From: Oleiphilus sp.
GTDB lineage: Bacteria; Pseudomonadota; Gammaproteobacteria; Pseudomonadales; Oleiphilaceae
Length of the DNA: 64,000 nucleotides
Assembly (NCBI GenBank): GCA_006212045.1
Contig: PZPK01000004.1
Location: 62,001-126,000, forward strand
Direction of reading: 5' to 3'
In this document: in pieces, positions 16,246 to 26,342 of the stretch
Layout: the number at the start of each line of letters is the position of its first letter
Numbering within the stretch: position 1 is the stretch's first letter
Position numbers and translations under genes: made by a program
The notes under the pieces: model-generated
Seen by the model: the letters and a program-made list of their open reading frames with translations, nothing else
What the model was told of the DNA's origin: nothing
The model's database searches: none

Positions 16246-19082
16246 GCAAAGGCCCTCTGCTCACCTTCGCCATCCACGTTCTCGACGCAGCGGCCACACA
16301 AGGTGCTGTGTTCGCTATGCGAACCAACATCCTCGCGATGGTGCCAGCAACGTTCACATTTGGTGTGTTGCGAGGGCTCGACGATCAAAGACAGTCCTTC
16401 GAGGCCGCTGGGCTTGGCCTTCTCGGCCAGAGGGTCCGAGACGGCTTTCACGGTAGCGCTCGAACAGAGCAAGACAAAGCGCAATTCTTCACCCAGTGCA
16501 TTGAGATGCTGAAACAGCTCTCCCTCGCAGAACAACTGAATCTCCGTACCAAGCGAGCCTTTCACCTTGCCTTCATTACGCTCTTCCTCGATGCGCTTGT
16601 TCACGGCATGTTTGGCAGCCATCACTTGAGTCCAGAACGCCTTACCCATCTCCACATTGCTATCCAGGCTTGAAAGACCTTCATACCACGTTTCCAAAAA
16701 TACACTGTCCGAGCGGTCCCCGGAAACCGGAGAAGGCAAACAGGCCCAGATTTCATCCGCCGTAAAACTCAGCACCGGCGCAACCCAGCGCGTCATGGCT
16801 TCCAAAACATGATACATGGCTGTCTGGCAGGAGCGACGCGCAAGACTGTCTGGCTTGGTGGTGTATTGCCTGTCTTTGATGATATCCAGATAAAAACCAC
16901 CCAGCTCACCCACGCAGAACTGAACGACCTTCTGATACACTTCAAGAAAGTTGTATTGGTCATAGCAGGTACGAATCTCTGCTTGCAGATCCTTTGCGGC
17001 ATCGATCACCCAGCGGTCCAGTGACAACAGCTGCTCGTTTGGCAACAAGTCTTTCGATGGCTCAAAGCCATTGATATTCGAAAGCAGGAATCGGGCAGTA
17101 TTTCTGATCCGGCGATAGGCATCAGCAGTTCGCTTGAGGATCTCGTCGGACACCGTCATTTCGCCACTATAATCGGTCGCGGACACCCAAAGTCGAAGTA
17201 TATCGGCACCCAGTTTGTTCATCACTTCCTGTGGCGCGACGACGTTGCCGATAGATTTGGACATTTTTCGACCCTCACCATCGACCGTAAAGCCATGCGT
17301 GAGCACCTGCTTGTAGGGCGCCTGTCCTTTTATCGCGATACCCGTTTTGAGTGACGACTGGAACCAACCTCGATGCTGGTCCGAACCTTCCAGATAAAGA
17401 TCTGCCGGGTAAACGCCAAGCTCCTCGCGTTGCTCCAGTACCGCCGCATGCGTCACACCGGAATCAAACCAGACATCGAGTGTATCTGTGACTTTTTCGT
17501 ACTGCTCTGCGTCAGCACCAAGCAGCTCTGCAGCGTCCAGCTCAAACCAGGCATCCATCCCTTGCTGTTCGATTTTCTGCGCCACCGCTTCGATCAGGTT
17601 TTGGGTATCGGGATGCAGCCCCTGGGTTTCCTTATGCACAAACAGCGCAATTGGAACGCCCCATGTTCGCTGACGCGAGATACACCAGTCAGGGCTCTGT
17701 TCCAACATGCCTTCAATGCGGTTCTGACCCCACTCCGGCACCCATTTCACTCCTTTGACGGCTTCCAGAGCAACATCCTTGAGCCCGTTTTTGTGCATAC
17801 TGACAAACCACTGTGGCGTTGCCCTGAAGATCAATGGCGTTTTGGTACGCCAGCAATGTGGATAGCTGTGCGTGAACACTTTTTTCAACACCAGCTTGCC
17901 GTGCTGCTCAAGCGCATCCAGAACCTTTTGGTCAACCTTGTATACATGCTCTCCGGCAAAGACCGGAACATTGGGTCTGAAGACACCGCCGTCATCTACA
18001 TAGTTCAGTGTTCCAAGGCCGTATTTCAGCCCGACATTAAAGTCATCGACCCCATGGTCCGGCGCAGTATGCACCGCCCCGGTACCCGCATCCGTCGTCA
18101 CATGATCACCCAAAAGGACGGGCAACTGCTTATCGCGATAAAATGGGTGTATCAGCTTCTGACCTTCCAGCTGGCTTCCGCGACAATTCGCCACTACTTC
18201 AAAATGTTCAGCTCCATAACGTTCCATGGCGTCCTCTACCATTGCAGCTGCCATGATGATCAACTCTTCGCCTTGATTGACCGTGCACTTCACCAGCGCA
18301 TAGTCCAGCTCACCATTCAGCGAAACAGCCTGACTGGAAGGTAGCGTCCACGGAGTCGTTGTCCAGATCACAACGGACAGATTCTGCTCCAGGCCTGACT
18401 GCCCGAAAGCAGCCAACACTGCTTCCCTGTCAACAACGTCATAGCGGGCGTCAATTGCTGTGGATTCCTTATCCTGATACTCAACCTCGGCTTCAGCCAG
18501 CGCTGAGCCGCCGACTACACTCCAGTACACCGGCTTGAAGCCTTTCTGAAGGTGTCCGTTATCAATGATTTTACCCAGTGCACGCACAATGTCGGCTTCG
18601 AACTTAAAGTCCATGGTCAGATAGGGCTTTTCCCAATCACCTAAAACACCCAGCCGGATAAAATCGGTTTTCTGCCCTTCAACCTGCTTGGCGGCATAAT
18701 CGCGACAGGCCTGACGAAATGTGGCCACATCGACTTTTACGCCCGCTTTGCCGATCTTCTTTTCAACATTATGCTCGATCGGCAAGCCATGACAGTCCCA
18801 CCCCGGAATATAGGGGGCATCAAAACCTTCGATACCTTTGGCCTTCACGATAATGTCTTTGAGGATTTTATTTACCGCATGGCCGATATGAATACTGCCG
18901 TTGGCGTAAGGAGGGCCATCATGCAGTACAAACTTTTCCGCCCCTGCACGGGCTTCGCGAATTTTGTGGTACAACCCCATATCCTGCCAATGCTTCAGCA
19001 TTGCGGGTTCGCGTTGTGCGAGATTCCCCTTCATCGGGAAATCAGTCGCCGGCAGATTAAGGGTATGCTTGTAATCACTCAT
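16242..19082 (-). CDS. ileS: Isoleucyl-tRNA synthetase
   Basis: Class I aminoacyl-tRNA synthetase of 946 residues that charges tRNA-Ile and edits valine. The HIGH signature is in [20 protein letters not shown] near residue 60 and KMSKS is in [15 protein letters not shown] near residue 605. The C-terminal zinc ribbon is visible as KCERCWHH and LCGRCVENV. The order ribF-ileS-lspA-fkpB-ispH matches the conserved gammaproteobacterial operon. ribF ends 40 bp upstream. Confidence 0.98.
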   Translation of the reverse strand: MSDYKHTLNLPATDFPMKGNLAQREPAMLKHWQDMGLYHKIREARAGAEKFVLHDGPPYANGSIHIGHAVNKILKDIIVKAKGIEGFDAPYIPGWDCHGLPIEHNVEKKIGKAGVKVDVATFRQACRDYAAKQVEGQKTDFIRLGVLGDWEKPYLTMDFKFEADIVRALGKIIDNGHLQKGFKPVYWSVVGGSALAEAEVEYQDKESTAIDARYDVVDREAVLAAFGQSGLEQNLSVVIWTTTPWTLPSSQAVSLNGELDYALVKCTVNQGEELIIMAAAMVEDAMERYGAEHFEVVANCRGSQLEGQKLIHPFYRDKQLPVLLGDHVTTDAGTGAVHTAPDHGVDDFNVGLKYGLGTLNYVDDGGVFRPNVPVFAGEHVYKVDQKVLDALEQHGKLVLKKVFTHSYPHCWRTKTPLIFRATPQWFVSMHKNGLKDVALEAVKGVKWVPEWGQNRIEGMLEQSPDWCISRQRTWGVPIALFVHKETQGLHPDTQNLIEAVAQKIEQQGMDAWFELDAAELLGADAEQYEKVTDTLDVWFDSGVTHAAVLEQREELGVYPADLYLEGSDQHRGWFQSSLKTGIAIKGQAPYKQVLTHGFTVDGEGRKMSKSIGNVVAPQEVMNKLGADILRLWVSATDYSGEMTVSDEILKRTADAYRRIRNTARFLLSNINGFEPSKDLLPNEQLLSLDRWVIDAAKDLQAEIRTCYDQYNFLEVYQKVVQFCVGELGGFYLDIIKDRQYTTKPDSLARRSCQTAMYHVLEAMTRWVAPVLSFTADEIWACLPSPVSGDRSDSVFLETWYEGLSSLDSNVEMGKAFWTQVMAAKHAVNKRIEEERNEGKVKGSLGTEIQLFCEGELFQHLNALGEELRFVLLCSSATVKAVSDPLAEKAKPSGLEGLSLIVEPSQHTKCERCWHHREDVGSHSEHSTLCGRCVENVDGEGEQRAFA

Positions 19083-19122
19083 AGTTGTTTTCGCTTTATC
19101 TGATTCTGGTTAGATGGCGCAA

Positions 19123-20073
19123 TCAACGGACTGCCTGTTCGGCCAATGCCCGTTTTGCCAACTCAATATCATTCGCAATCTGTTGCTGGAGTACTTCCAG
19201 ACTTTCGAAGCGACGCTCCTCTCGCAATTTAGCGACAAACTCGACTCGAATGCGCTCGCCGTATAAATCTTCGCAGCCTTCCAGTATGTGGACTTCCAGA
19301 TTTGGCTGGAATTGCCCGATGGTCGGTTTGCTACCAATATTGGCAACCGCGTCCTGGCGCCTGCCATCTGCCCTGACAACACGCGCTGCAAACACGCCAG
19401 ACAAGGGAGAGTTCAATCGCCGTAGTTCAAGATTTGCCGTCGGAAACCCAAGCTGCCGACCGACTTTTCGTCCATGTAATACACGTCCGGAAATCGAAAA
19501 CACCTTGCCCAGCAACTGCGTGGCCCGATCAAAATCACTATTTGCCAGAGCACGCCTGACCTCGGTACTGCTAATGCGCGGATTCCCCGGGGCCGTGCCT
19601 TCTGTGCAGGTCGGGGTATTCTCAACGCTGAAGCCCATCGATTTGCCCGACTCCTTGAGCAAACTGAAATCGCCTTCCCGGTCACCACCGAAGCGGAAAT
19701 CATCGCCAATGACCATATGTTTTATATGCAGATGTTCCAACAGTACCCGTTCGATAAACTCGACAGCACTCTGCTGCTGAAGCCGCTCATCGAAGCGCAG
19801 ACAGCAAACTGCATCTATCCCCTGCGCACTCAGGGCTTCAAGCTTTTCCCGCAGGCACATCAACCGTGCCGGCGCATCATCTGGCTTAAAGTACTCCAAT
19901 GGTTGCGGCTCAAAAAGAATCACGACACTGGGAAGTGACATCTCACTGGCTTTTGCCGCGAGCTGACTCAGGACACGTTGATGTCCCAAATGCACGCCAT
20001 CAAAATTCCCGATTGTCGCCACGCAACCGTGTGCGTCAATTCCAGGATTGTGAAGCCCCCGCAATAACCTCAT
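19123..20073 (-). CDS. ribF: Bifunctional riboflavin kinase / FAD synthetase
   Basis: RibF phosphorylates riboflavin to FMN and adenylates it to FAD. The 316-residue protein has the nucleotidyltransferase domain first (IGNFDGVHLGHQRVLSQL near residue 20, then GDDFRFGGDREGDF and SSTEVRRAL) and the riboflavin kinase domain second (GRVLHGRKVGRQLGFPTANL). It uses product of the rib genes encoded 24-28 kb away in the window and supplies cofactors to ThiO, GlcDE and GltBD. murJ, usually next to ribF in this group, is displaced by 4.5 kb. Confidence 0.97.
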   Translation of the reverse strand: MRLLRGLHNPGIDAHGCVATIGNFDGVHLGHQRVLSQLAAKASEMSLPSVVILFEPQPLEYFKPDDAPARLMCLREKLEALSAQGIDAVCCLRFDERLQQQSAVEFIERVLLEHLHIKHMVIGDDFRFGGDREGDFSLLKESGKSMGFSVENTPTCTEGTAPGNPRISSTEVRRALANSDFDRATQLLGKVFSISGRVLHGRKVGRQLGFPTANLELRRLNSPLSGVFAARVVRADGRRQDAVANIGSKPTIGQFQPNLEVHILEGCEDLYGERIRVEFVAKLREERRFESLEVLQQQIANDIELAKRALAEQAVR

Positions 20074-20156
20074 GATGACCGATTAACCATAGAAAAATAG
20101 CCGCAGATTATACGTGTCAGAAGCAACATTATTCAATCAACACGGGGATTCAGGCG

Positions 20157-20192
20157 AAAAAAAAGCCCCCGATCGCAATCTGTCGGAGGCTT
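20157..20192 (-). terminator. Intrinsic terminator downstream of the 20.2 kb orphan
   Basis: On the minus strand, a 10-bp stem with one G-T wobble (AAGCCTCCGA / TCGGGGGCTT) is followed by a run of eight T. It lies 43 bp after the stop of the small exported protein and before ribF, so ribF-ileS must have its own promoter in 20074-20150. Confidence 0.85.
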
Positions 20193-20234
20193 TTAGCAAA
20201 GCAGGGTTGGCCGAATGGGAACGCCGGCGCCAGA

Positions 20235-20537
20235 CTAATTCCAGAATCCTTCCAGATTCATATACACAATGGTTGCCGGGGCAAGCAAAAAAGTCAGGAT
20301 ACCAATCGTTTCATCGGTAGATTCTTCGTTGTTTTCGTTCACACGAAAACCGTTTTTCTTCCCAGACGTATAGTAATTACGCCCCTGATGACGAATAAAG
20401 AACTTGTCCCCGCTATCGAGGTCATAACTGCCTTCGTTCTGATAGGCTGGAACAAACTCGTCATCTTCTGCCACTGCCTGGCTCACACAGGCGACTATCA
20501 GAGTCAGGGCAATCAGTGCTTTCGAGATCAAATGCAT
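20235..20537 (-). CDS. Small exported protein of unknown function
   Basis: A 100-residue protein with a clear signal peptide (ALIALTLIVACVSQAVA, cleavage near residue 23), so it is periplasmic or membrane-linked. The mature part is acidic (AEDDEFVPAYQNEGSYDL), has a YDLDSGDKFFIRHQGRNYYT strand pair, and ends with a hydrophobic stretch (IGILTFLLAPATIVYMNL) that could be a C-terminal anchor. The ATG has an excellent GGAGGAGTAA site. It has its own terminator and lies alone between ribF and glcF. I do not recognise the family. Confidence 0.75.
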   Translation of the reverse strand: MHLISKALIALTLIVACVSQAVAEDDEFVPAYQNEGSYDLDSGDKFFIRHQGRNYYTSGKKNGFRVNENNEESTDETIGILTFLLAPATIVYMNLEGFWN

Positions 20538-20651
20538 TTACTCCTCCGCGCGGATTGTCATCAACTTATTGACCACTTCACCACGCTGATTAAATTTCAC
20601 CCAGATATTAAAAGACTTTACGCCGCAAAAATAAAGCAGGTTTGCATTCAA

Positions 20652-21932
20652 TTACATCTGGGGGCGCTGAAAACGCGCCTCAGTTAACATTTCGGCCAGC
20701 AAAACCAACCAATGTTTCACGGTGAGGTGGCCGTCTGTATTGAGATGGGTCTGACAACCGATATTGGCAGTCACAACATGCGCGGGGCTGAGCGCCTGCA
20801 ATGAATGCAGTTTTCGCCGCTTTAGTTCTTCTGCAATGTCCGCGTTCAGAATCGAATAGGTTCCCGCAGAACCACAGCACAAGTGCGCATCTTTCGGGAC
20901 AGAAACCTTCAACCCGAGATCCGTCAGCAATGATTCAAGCCGGCCGGACAGTTGCTGACCATGTTGCAAACTGCAGGGTGTCTGAATCGCGACATTCTGC
21001 CCGTCCTGAATCACCCTGCTACCCTGAAGCAGTGGCGCAAGTACTCTGGCGTCAAGCAATTCGACAGGATCGAGCACTTTGCCTGCCAGAGCTTGAGCCT
21101 TTTCAAGATACTCCGGATCATTCTTCAACAATCCGGCGTAATCCTTCAGAAAAGCCCCGCAACCACTGGCATTCGAGATGACCCTTGCGTCCGGATGGTC
21201 CGACAACTGCTGCAGCCAGCGATCAATATTGCCTTTCATGCACGTGCTCGCGTCACTCTGGAAATCCAGATGATATTCAATAGCCGCACAGCAACCCGGT
21301 GTTAGCGTTTCCACTCGAAAACCCAGCGCGGTAAATACCTGGCGGGTTGCTTCGTTGATTTCGGGCGCCAACGCATCCTGCACACAGCCCTGATGCAGAA
21401 ATATCAGCCGGCCTTGCGAACCGGACTGATCGCTTGGCTCAGCCAGAGGCTTTTGCCCCGGCATAGGCGCCTTTAAGGGAATACCTTGCTTGATACGCGC
21501 CGGCAATACCGGACGGAACAGTCGACCGAGCCCTAAAAGCCAGGCAAAAAGTCTCGGCCGGGTCAGCACAAATTTTAACGTGACACGCTGGATTCGATCG
21601 GGAAGGGGCCTGTCCAGCTTCTGATCCAGCATGCCCCGACCAATATTCAGCAGGCGATGATAGTCCACACCGGAAGGGCACGTCGTTTCACAGGCCTGAC
21701 AACTCAAACAGCGATCCAGGTGCAAGCGCGTTTTTTCGCTGACATCCTGCCCTTCCAGCATTTGTTTGATCAGGTAAATACGGCCTCTGGGACCGTCGAG
21801 CTCATTGCCCAGGACCTGATAAGACGGGCAGGTCGCGTTACAGAAACCGCAATGCACACATGATCGCAGAATACTTTCCGCCAGCGGACCATCAGGCGAT
21901 TGCTGAACAATATCGATCAGTTTGGTCTGCAT
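20652..21932 (-). CDS. glcF: Glycolate oxidase iron-sulfur subunit GlcF
   Basis: GlcF carries electrons from the flavin subunits GlcD/GlcE to the respiratory chain. Two 4Fe-4S motifs are at the N-terminus: CVHCGFCNATCPSY near 25-38 and CLSCQACETTCPSG near 75-88. Two CCG-type cysteine-rich domains follow, with PGCCAAIEYH in the middle and HLCCGSAGTYSIL near the end. The length of 426 is close to the E. coli protein (407). It lies 24 bp after glcE in the murJ-glcD-glcE-glcF unit. Confidence 0.95.
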   Translation of the reverse strand: MQTKLIDIVQQSPDGPLAESILRSCVHCGFCNATCPSYQVLGNELDGPRGRIYLIKQMLEGQDVSEKTRLHLDRCLSCQACETTCPSGVDYHRLLNIGRGMLDQKLDRPLPDRIQRVTLKFVLTRPRLFAWLLGLGRLFRPVLPARIKQGIPLKAPMPGQKPLAEPSDQSGSQGRLIFLHQGCVQDALAPEINEATRQVFTALGFRVETLTPGCCAAIEYHLDFQSDASTCMKGNIDRWLQQLSDHPDARVISNASGCGAFLKDYAGLLKNDPEYLEKAQALAGKVLDPVELLDARVLAPLLQGSRVIQDGQNVAIQTPCSLQHGQQLSGRLESLLTDLGLKVSVPKDAHLCCGSAGTYSILNADIAEELKRRKLHSLQALSPAHVVTANIGCQTHLNTDGHLTVKHWLVLLAEMLTEARFQRPQM

Positions 21933-21956
21933 AGGATTCTGTGTCGCACTCCGTCT

Positions 21957-23072
21957 TTAGAACTCGGCATACATCCGCCCCCGATTGAAGACGTGCCCGG
22001 CATCATAGGCTTGTTTAAGGTTTTGATGCAGCTTCATTATGGCCGGGGGCAGGGCCGGAAAGTGCCTTGGCTTGCGTGCATCATAGGCACACAAATGGCC
22101 CTTGAGCTTGACCGCAAGACTCTCCAGGGCTTGTTCATCTTCCGTCTTTATCCAATATTGGGCGCCCCCCCAATCCAACATCACGTCTGCATCAGTGAGC
22201 ATCTCCGGCGTGATCAATGTTCCCGGAGGCAATGATAATCGCCACAATGGCCGGGAATCCTCAAAAAAAGGCCCACGCAGATCACGTAGCTGTTCCCAAA
22301 AGCTCCCGTTATTCACCTCCAATCCTCGATTGTCTTGAGCGATGATATCTGCGGTCATTGCGTGTTCTTTCAGGAACGCGTTGATATTCGAATGACTGCC
22401 TTCCAGCCTTAACCAGCCCACCTGCCCTTCATGTGCGGCACCACTTATCGGCGACATTCGTTGTTGCCAACCCTGCAATAAGCCAAGGAACGCATCCCGG
22501 CTCTCATCCAGGGTAACCGTCGCCATCGCTTGCGGGGCCGGCAACACCTTTAAAGACACCTGCGAGATAAACCCCAGGCACCCCATGGCGCCGCACATCA
22601 GGCGCGAAACATCATAGCCCGCCACGTTTTTCATCACCTGGCCACCGAAATTCAGTAATTCACCCTCACCATTGATCATCTGCAAGCCAAGCACGGCATC
22701 ACGCACGCCGCCCGACCACGGTCGGCGCGGTCCAGCCAGAGCAGAAGCAAGCATGCCTCCCACAGTGCCTCGGCGCTCACCCTCTTTGCTCGAAAACATC
22801 GGAGGTTCAAATGCCAGGCGCTGATGGTTTTCTGCGAGCAAGGCTTCCAGCGCATTCAGTTCCAATCCGGATTGAACCGTGATGACCAGCTCTGAAGGCT
22901 CATAGGACACCACCTGATTCAGCGCCAGGCTCGACAGCACCTCACTTTCGTTGCGAACACCCAGAAAAGCTTTGGATCCATGGCCCCGAATCTCCAAGGA
23001 ACGATTTTCAGTGCGGGCCTGTCTGATTTGCTCGCGCAAACGATCGTTTTCAATGCCTCCCTGAACCGGCAT
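21957..23072 (-). CDS. glcE: Glycolate oxidase FAD-binding subunit GlcE
   Basis: GlcE is the second flavin subunit of membrane-associated glycolate oxidase. The 371-residue protein has the FAD_binding_4 (PCMH) domain in its N-terminal half: SLEIRGHGSKAFLG, then GTVGGMLASALAGPRRPW and VMKNVAGYDVSRLMCGAMGCLG. The start at 23072 (MPVQGGIEN) overlaps the glcD stop by one base (TGATG), a coupled junction; the longer frame upstream lies inside glcD. The C-terminus is shorter than in GlcD, as usual. Confidence 0.94.
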   Translation of the reverse strand: MPVQGGIENDRLREQIRQARTENRSLEIRGHGSKAFLGVRNESEVLSSLALNQVVSYEPSELVITVQSGLELNALEALLAENHQRLAFEPPMFSSKEGERRGTVGGMLASALAGPRRPWSGGVRDAVLGLQMINGEGELLNFGGQVMKNVAGYDVSRLMCGAMGCLGFISQVSLKVLPAPQAMATVTLDESRDAFLGLLQGWQQRMSPISGAAHEGQVGWLRLEGSHSNINAFLKEHAMTADIIAQDNRGLEVNNGSFWEQLRDLRGPFFEDSRPLWRLSLPPGTLITPEMLTDADVMLDWGGAQYWIKTEDEQALESLAVKLKGHLCAYDARKPRHFPALPPAIMKLHQNLKQAYDAGHVFNRGRMYAEF

Positions 23073-24571
23073 CAGAAGCGCTCCAGATGCGGGAAAGGGA
23101 TCTCTCCGGCATGCACGTGCATGGCGCCAAATTCCGCACATCGGGCCAGGGTCGGAATGTTTTTGTTGGGATTAAAAATCCTCTTCGGATCAAAAGCACG
23201 CTTGGTCGCATGAAACTGCTCGATTTCCGCCCGATTGAACTGCAGACACATCTGGTTGATCTTCTCCCTCCCCACACCATGCTCTCCGGTGATAGTACCT
23301 TCCAGTGTCACACACAGTTCCAGAATCTTGCCGCCCAACGCTTCTGCCTTCTCCAGCTCACCCACACGATTGGCATCAAACAGAATCAATGGGTGCAGAT
23401 TGCCATCTCCTGCATGAAACACATTCGCCACCGGCAAACCGTACTGCTGAGAAAGGGCCGCAATGCCAGCAAGTACCTTCGGCAAATTTCGCTTGGGAAT
23501 GGTGCCATCCATACAGTAATAATCGGGAGCCAGGCGCCCGACGGCCGGAAACGCACTTTTACGGCCCAGCCAGAATTTACGCTGTTCTTCCGCATTTTGC
23601 GCAGTACGTATATCCGTCGCGCCGGAGACTTCAAGCACCTCGACAAGCTGGTCATAGGCCGCCCCCACATCTTCTTTTTCCCCATCCAGCTCACAGATCA
23701 ATATGGCTTCGGCCTCGCGCGGGTATCCCGCATGGGCAAAATCTTCGGCGGCCTGTATCGCCAGCTTATCCATCATTTCCATACCGGCAGGGATAATACC
23801 GGCGCCAATGACCTGGCCAACTGCCGCAGCGGCCTTTTCCACACTGTCATAGCTGACCAGCAGGGTGCGGGTCACCGGAGGTATCGGGAGCAGGTTGACT
23901 ACAATTTCGGTGACCAATGCCAGCATTCCCTCGGAGCCATGAATAAGCGCCAGCAAATCAAAACCCGGGGCATCCAGACAGGGGCCTCCAATCGTCACCA
24001 ACGAGCCATCCGGCAGAATACACTCGACACTCTGCACATTATTCACAGTCAAACCATATTTCAGACAGTGCACACCACCTGCATTTTCAGCAACATTGCC
24101 ACCAATACTGCAAGCGATCTGGGATGAAGGGTCTGGCGCGTAATACAGCCCATGAGGACGAACGGCTTCGGATATCGCCAGATTGCGCACTCCCGGCTCT
24201 ACAACGGCCCGACGCAGCTCCGGCTCAATAGCCTTGATCTTGTTCAGCCGCGTCAGCGACACCATGATGCCCCCGGAAACCGCCATGGCACCACCTGACA
24301 GGCCGGTTCCTGCACCACGCGGCACCAAAGGAATTTCATGCTGTGCACACAGCTTGACCAGATCAATCACCTGCGCCTTTGTGTCCGGCAATACCACCAA
24401 CATCGGGGGCGCCTTGTAGGCACTTAAGCCGTCGCACTCAAAAGGACCAAGATCTTCAGCCTCGTGCAGAATGCAGGATTCCGGAAGGATCTTTCCAAGC
24501 AGAGGCAGCAACTGTTCGGCCGACCAGTTTGAAATCGGCCCGTCGAGTGCTGTCAGTTTTTCGCTGTTCAT
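23072..24571 (-). CDS. glcD: Glycolate oxidase subunit GlcD
   Basis: GlcD is the FAD subunit that oxidises glycolate (and D-lactate in some species) to glyoxylate. The 499-residue protein has PCMH FAD motifs PLVPRGAGTGLSGGAM and CSIGGNVAENAGGVHCLKYG, then the FAD-oxidase C-terminal domain with NVFHAGDGNLHPLILFD and GTITGEHGVGREK, in which the histidines are the expected catalytic and metal sites. The ATG at 24571 overlaps the murJ stop by 4 bp (ATGA). Coupling to a peptidoglycan flippase gene is unexpected. No glcC regulator is adjacent. Confidence 0.96.
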   Translation of the reverse strand: MNSEKLTALDGPISNWSAEQLLPLLGKILPESCILHEAEDLGPFECDGLSAYKAPPMLVVLPDTKAQVIDLVKLCAQHEIPLVPRGAGTGLSGGAMAVSGGIMVSLTRLNKIKAIEPELRRAVVEPGVRNLAISEAVRPHGLYYAPDPSSQIACSIGGNVAENAGGVHCLKYGLTVNNVQSVECILPDGSLVTIGGPCLDAPGFDLLALIHGSEGMLALVTEIVVNLLPIPPVTRTLLVSYDSVEKAAAAVGQVIGAGIIPAGMEMMDKLAIQAAEDFAHAGYPREAEAILICELDGEKEDVGAAYDQLVEVLEVSGATDIRTAQNAEEQRKFWLGRKSAFPAVGRLAPDYYCMDGTIPKRNLPKVLAGIAALSQQYGLPVANVFHAGDGNLHPLILFDANRVGELEKAEALGGKILELCVTLEGTITGEHGVGREKINQMCLQFNRAEIEQFHATKRAFDPKRIFNPNKNIPTLARCAEFGAMHVHAGEIPFPHLERF

Positions 24572-26196
24572 CTTAACGGTGCCTTTAATACGCGTTTCAG
24601 TTTCACGCCCAATACCAGAAGCATCACAAAATAGCTGCATAGACCCAAGAGTACCAGCTGTGTCAGCAAGGCTACGCGCGCCCACAGCGCCATTGCCATC
24701 CATTGGTCAGTAGACTGGTTGAAATGCCACACCAGCGCAATCATGGTAAAACTCGCCACAAGGACACGAATCCAGAATAAACCCCAGCCCGGTGAAGGCA
24801 TGTACACTCCCATTCGCTTAAGACCAGACAACAGCAGGTAGGCATTGAGCCAGGAAGACAATGCTGTGGCCAGTGCCAACCCGGTGTGCTGAAGTGGCCA
24901 GATCAGGATCAGGTTAAACACCATGTTCGCGACCATAGCCCAGATGCCTATCTTTACCGGCGTTTTCATATCCTGGCGTGAAAAATAACCGGTCGCCAGC
25001 ACCTTGATCAACATGAACGCCAACAAACCCAGAGCATAGGCCCGCAAACTCTGCGCCGACATAAAAACGTCCTGCTGAGTCATGGCGCCGTAATAAAACA
25101 GGCTGGTGATCAAGGGTTCCGCCAGAACAATCAGAGCGACTGCCGCCGGCACACCAAGCAGGATAATCAGCCGAAGTGCCCAATCGATAGTCTGGGAAAA
25201 CTCCTGCTTCGACTCGCTGGCATGCTTGCCCGAAAGAGAGGGCAAAATAACCGTCGCAATGGCGATACCAAATACGCCAAGAGGCAATTCTGCCAGCCTG
25301 TCTGAATAATAAAGCCATGAAATACTGCCGGTTTGTAAAAACGATGCCAGAACCGTATCAAGCAAGAGATTAATCTGACTGACCGACACCCCAAACAGCG
25401 CCGGCAGCATCAGTTTCAGAATACGCTGAACACCTTCATGCCGATAATCCAGCCTGGGCCGCGGCAGTAGCCCCATTTTCAGCAGGAAGGGAAACTGGAA
25501 AAACAATTGCACCATCCCGGCAATAAAGACTCCCCATGCCAGCCCAACAACGGGTTGCTGAAAGTAAGGTGTCAGATATAAAGCCGAGGAAATTAATACG
25601 AGATTCAGCAGTACCGGCGTAAACGCAGGAATCGAGAAGTAACCATAGCTGTTGAGCATCGCTCCGGCATATGCCGTGAGTGAGATCAACATCAAATACG
25701 GAAAGGTGATCCTGAGCATTTCGCTCGCCAGCCCATATTTGGCAGGCTCGTCAATAAATCCGGGCGCAAACAGAGCCGTCAGCCAGGGGGCTCCCAATAC
25801 AGCCAGCAGCGTAACGACCAATAACACAAGCCCGAGGGTTCCGGCGACCGCATTGGCAAGGGACTGGACTTCCTGAGCCGACTTTTGGGACTTGTACTGG
25901 GTAAAAACCGGGACGAAGGCCTGCGAAAAAGCCCCCTCTGCAAACAGTCTGCGAAAAAAATTGGGGATCTTGAATGCGACAAAAAAAGCATCGGCTCCGG
26001 CACTGGCACCAAAGAAATTTGCCACCACGATATCCCGGACAAGGCCCAGAACCCTCGAGAGCATGGTCCAGATACCGACGAGACCGGAAGAGCGCAGCAA
26101 TCCCCCTGCTCTGTTTTCTTTTATCGTGATTTCCCGTTGCGGAATTGGTTCGGCATTTTTCCGATCTTCACTCTTGGGGTCGATTGCCTTAGACAT
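24568..26196 (-). CDS. murJ: Lipid II flippase MurJ
   Basis: MurJ (MviN) moves lipid II across the inner membrane for peptidoglycan synthesis. The 542-residue protein has about 14 hydrophobic segments and the family N-terminal signature TMLSRVLGLVRDIVVANFFGAS followed by DAFFVAFKIPNFFRRLFAEGAFSQAFVP, including the essential arginines. A polar N-terminal extension of about 35 residues precedes it. It normally lies beside rpsT and ribF; here it is separated from both by inserted genes. It overlaps glcD by 4 bp. Confidence 0.97.
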   Translation of the reverse strand: MSKAIDPKSEDRKNAEPIPQREITIKENRAGGLLRSSGLVGIWTMLSRVLGLVRDIVVANFFGASAGADAFFVAFKIPNFFRRLFAEGAFSQAFVPVFTQYKSQKSAQEVQSLANAVAGTLGLVLLVVTLLAVLGAPWLTALFAPGFIDEPAKYGLASEMLRITFPYLMLISLTAYAGAMLNSYGYFSIPAFTPVLLNLVLISSALYLTPYFQQPVVGLAWGVFIAGMVQLFFQFPFLLKMGLLPRPRLDYRHEGVQRILKLMLPALFGVSVSQINLLLDTVLASFLQTGSISWLYYSDRLAELPLGVFGIAIATVILPSLSGKHASESKQEFSQTIDWALRLIILLGVPAAVALIVLAEPLITSLFYYGAMTQQDVFMSAQSLRAYALGLLAFMLIKVLATGYFSRQDMKTPVKIGIWAMVANMVFNLILIWPLQHTGLALATALSSWLNAYLLLSGLKRMGVYMPSPGWGLFWIRVLVASFTMIALVWHFNQSTDQWMAMALWARVALLTQLVLLGLCSYFVMLLVLGVKLKRVLKAPLR

Positions 26197-26220
26197 GCCT
26201 GCGCCAACTGAAAAATTTGC

Positions 26221-26248
26221 AGCATACTGAGTTGTTCGCCGAATGCAA
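26221..26248 (-). promoter_or_regulatory. Candidate promoter of murJ-glcDEF
   Basis: On the minus strand TTGCAT, a 16-bp spacer and TATGCT resemble a sigma-70 promoter. The -10 lies about 25 bp before the murJ ATG. Both boxes match the consensus at four of six positions. Motif inference only. Confidence 0.35.
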
Positions 26249-26279
26249 ATGTGTGCTCGCGTATTGTAGGAGATTCACT

Positions 26280-26342
26280 ATGCTTATAGAAAACCTGCAG
26301 GAGGTGTTCTGGTGGAAGAAAAAGATATTAACCGTTTGCTGA
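26280..26342 (+). CDS. Possible 20-codon upstream ORF
   Basis: An ATG at 26280 with GGAG 7 bp upstream opens a 20-residue frame (MLIENLQEVFWWKKKILTVC) that overlaps the next gene in another frame. Its TGA shares a base with an in-frame ATG of that gene (TGATG at 26340-26344), a typical coupling junction. It may be a leader peptide or may set the start of the downstream gene. Without homologues I cannot say it is translated. Confidence 0.35.
   Translation: MLIENLQEVFWWKKKILTVC

Noticed and set aside
17373-18344. 323-codon open frame antisense to ileS
   Set aside because: It lies wholly inside the conserved ileS gene on the opposite strand, has no ribosome site and shows no domain pattern; it is a by-product of codon use.
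23087-24127. 346-codon open frame antisense to glcD
   Set aside because: Fully opposite a well-conserved gene, low-complexity composition rich in His, Gln and Arg, no start signal.
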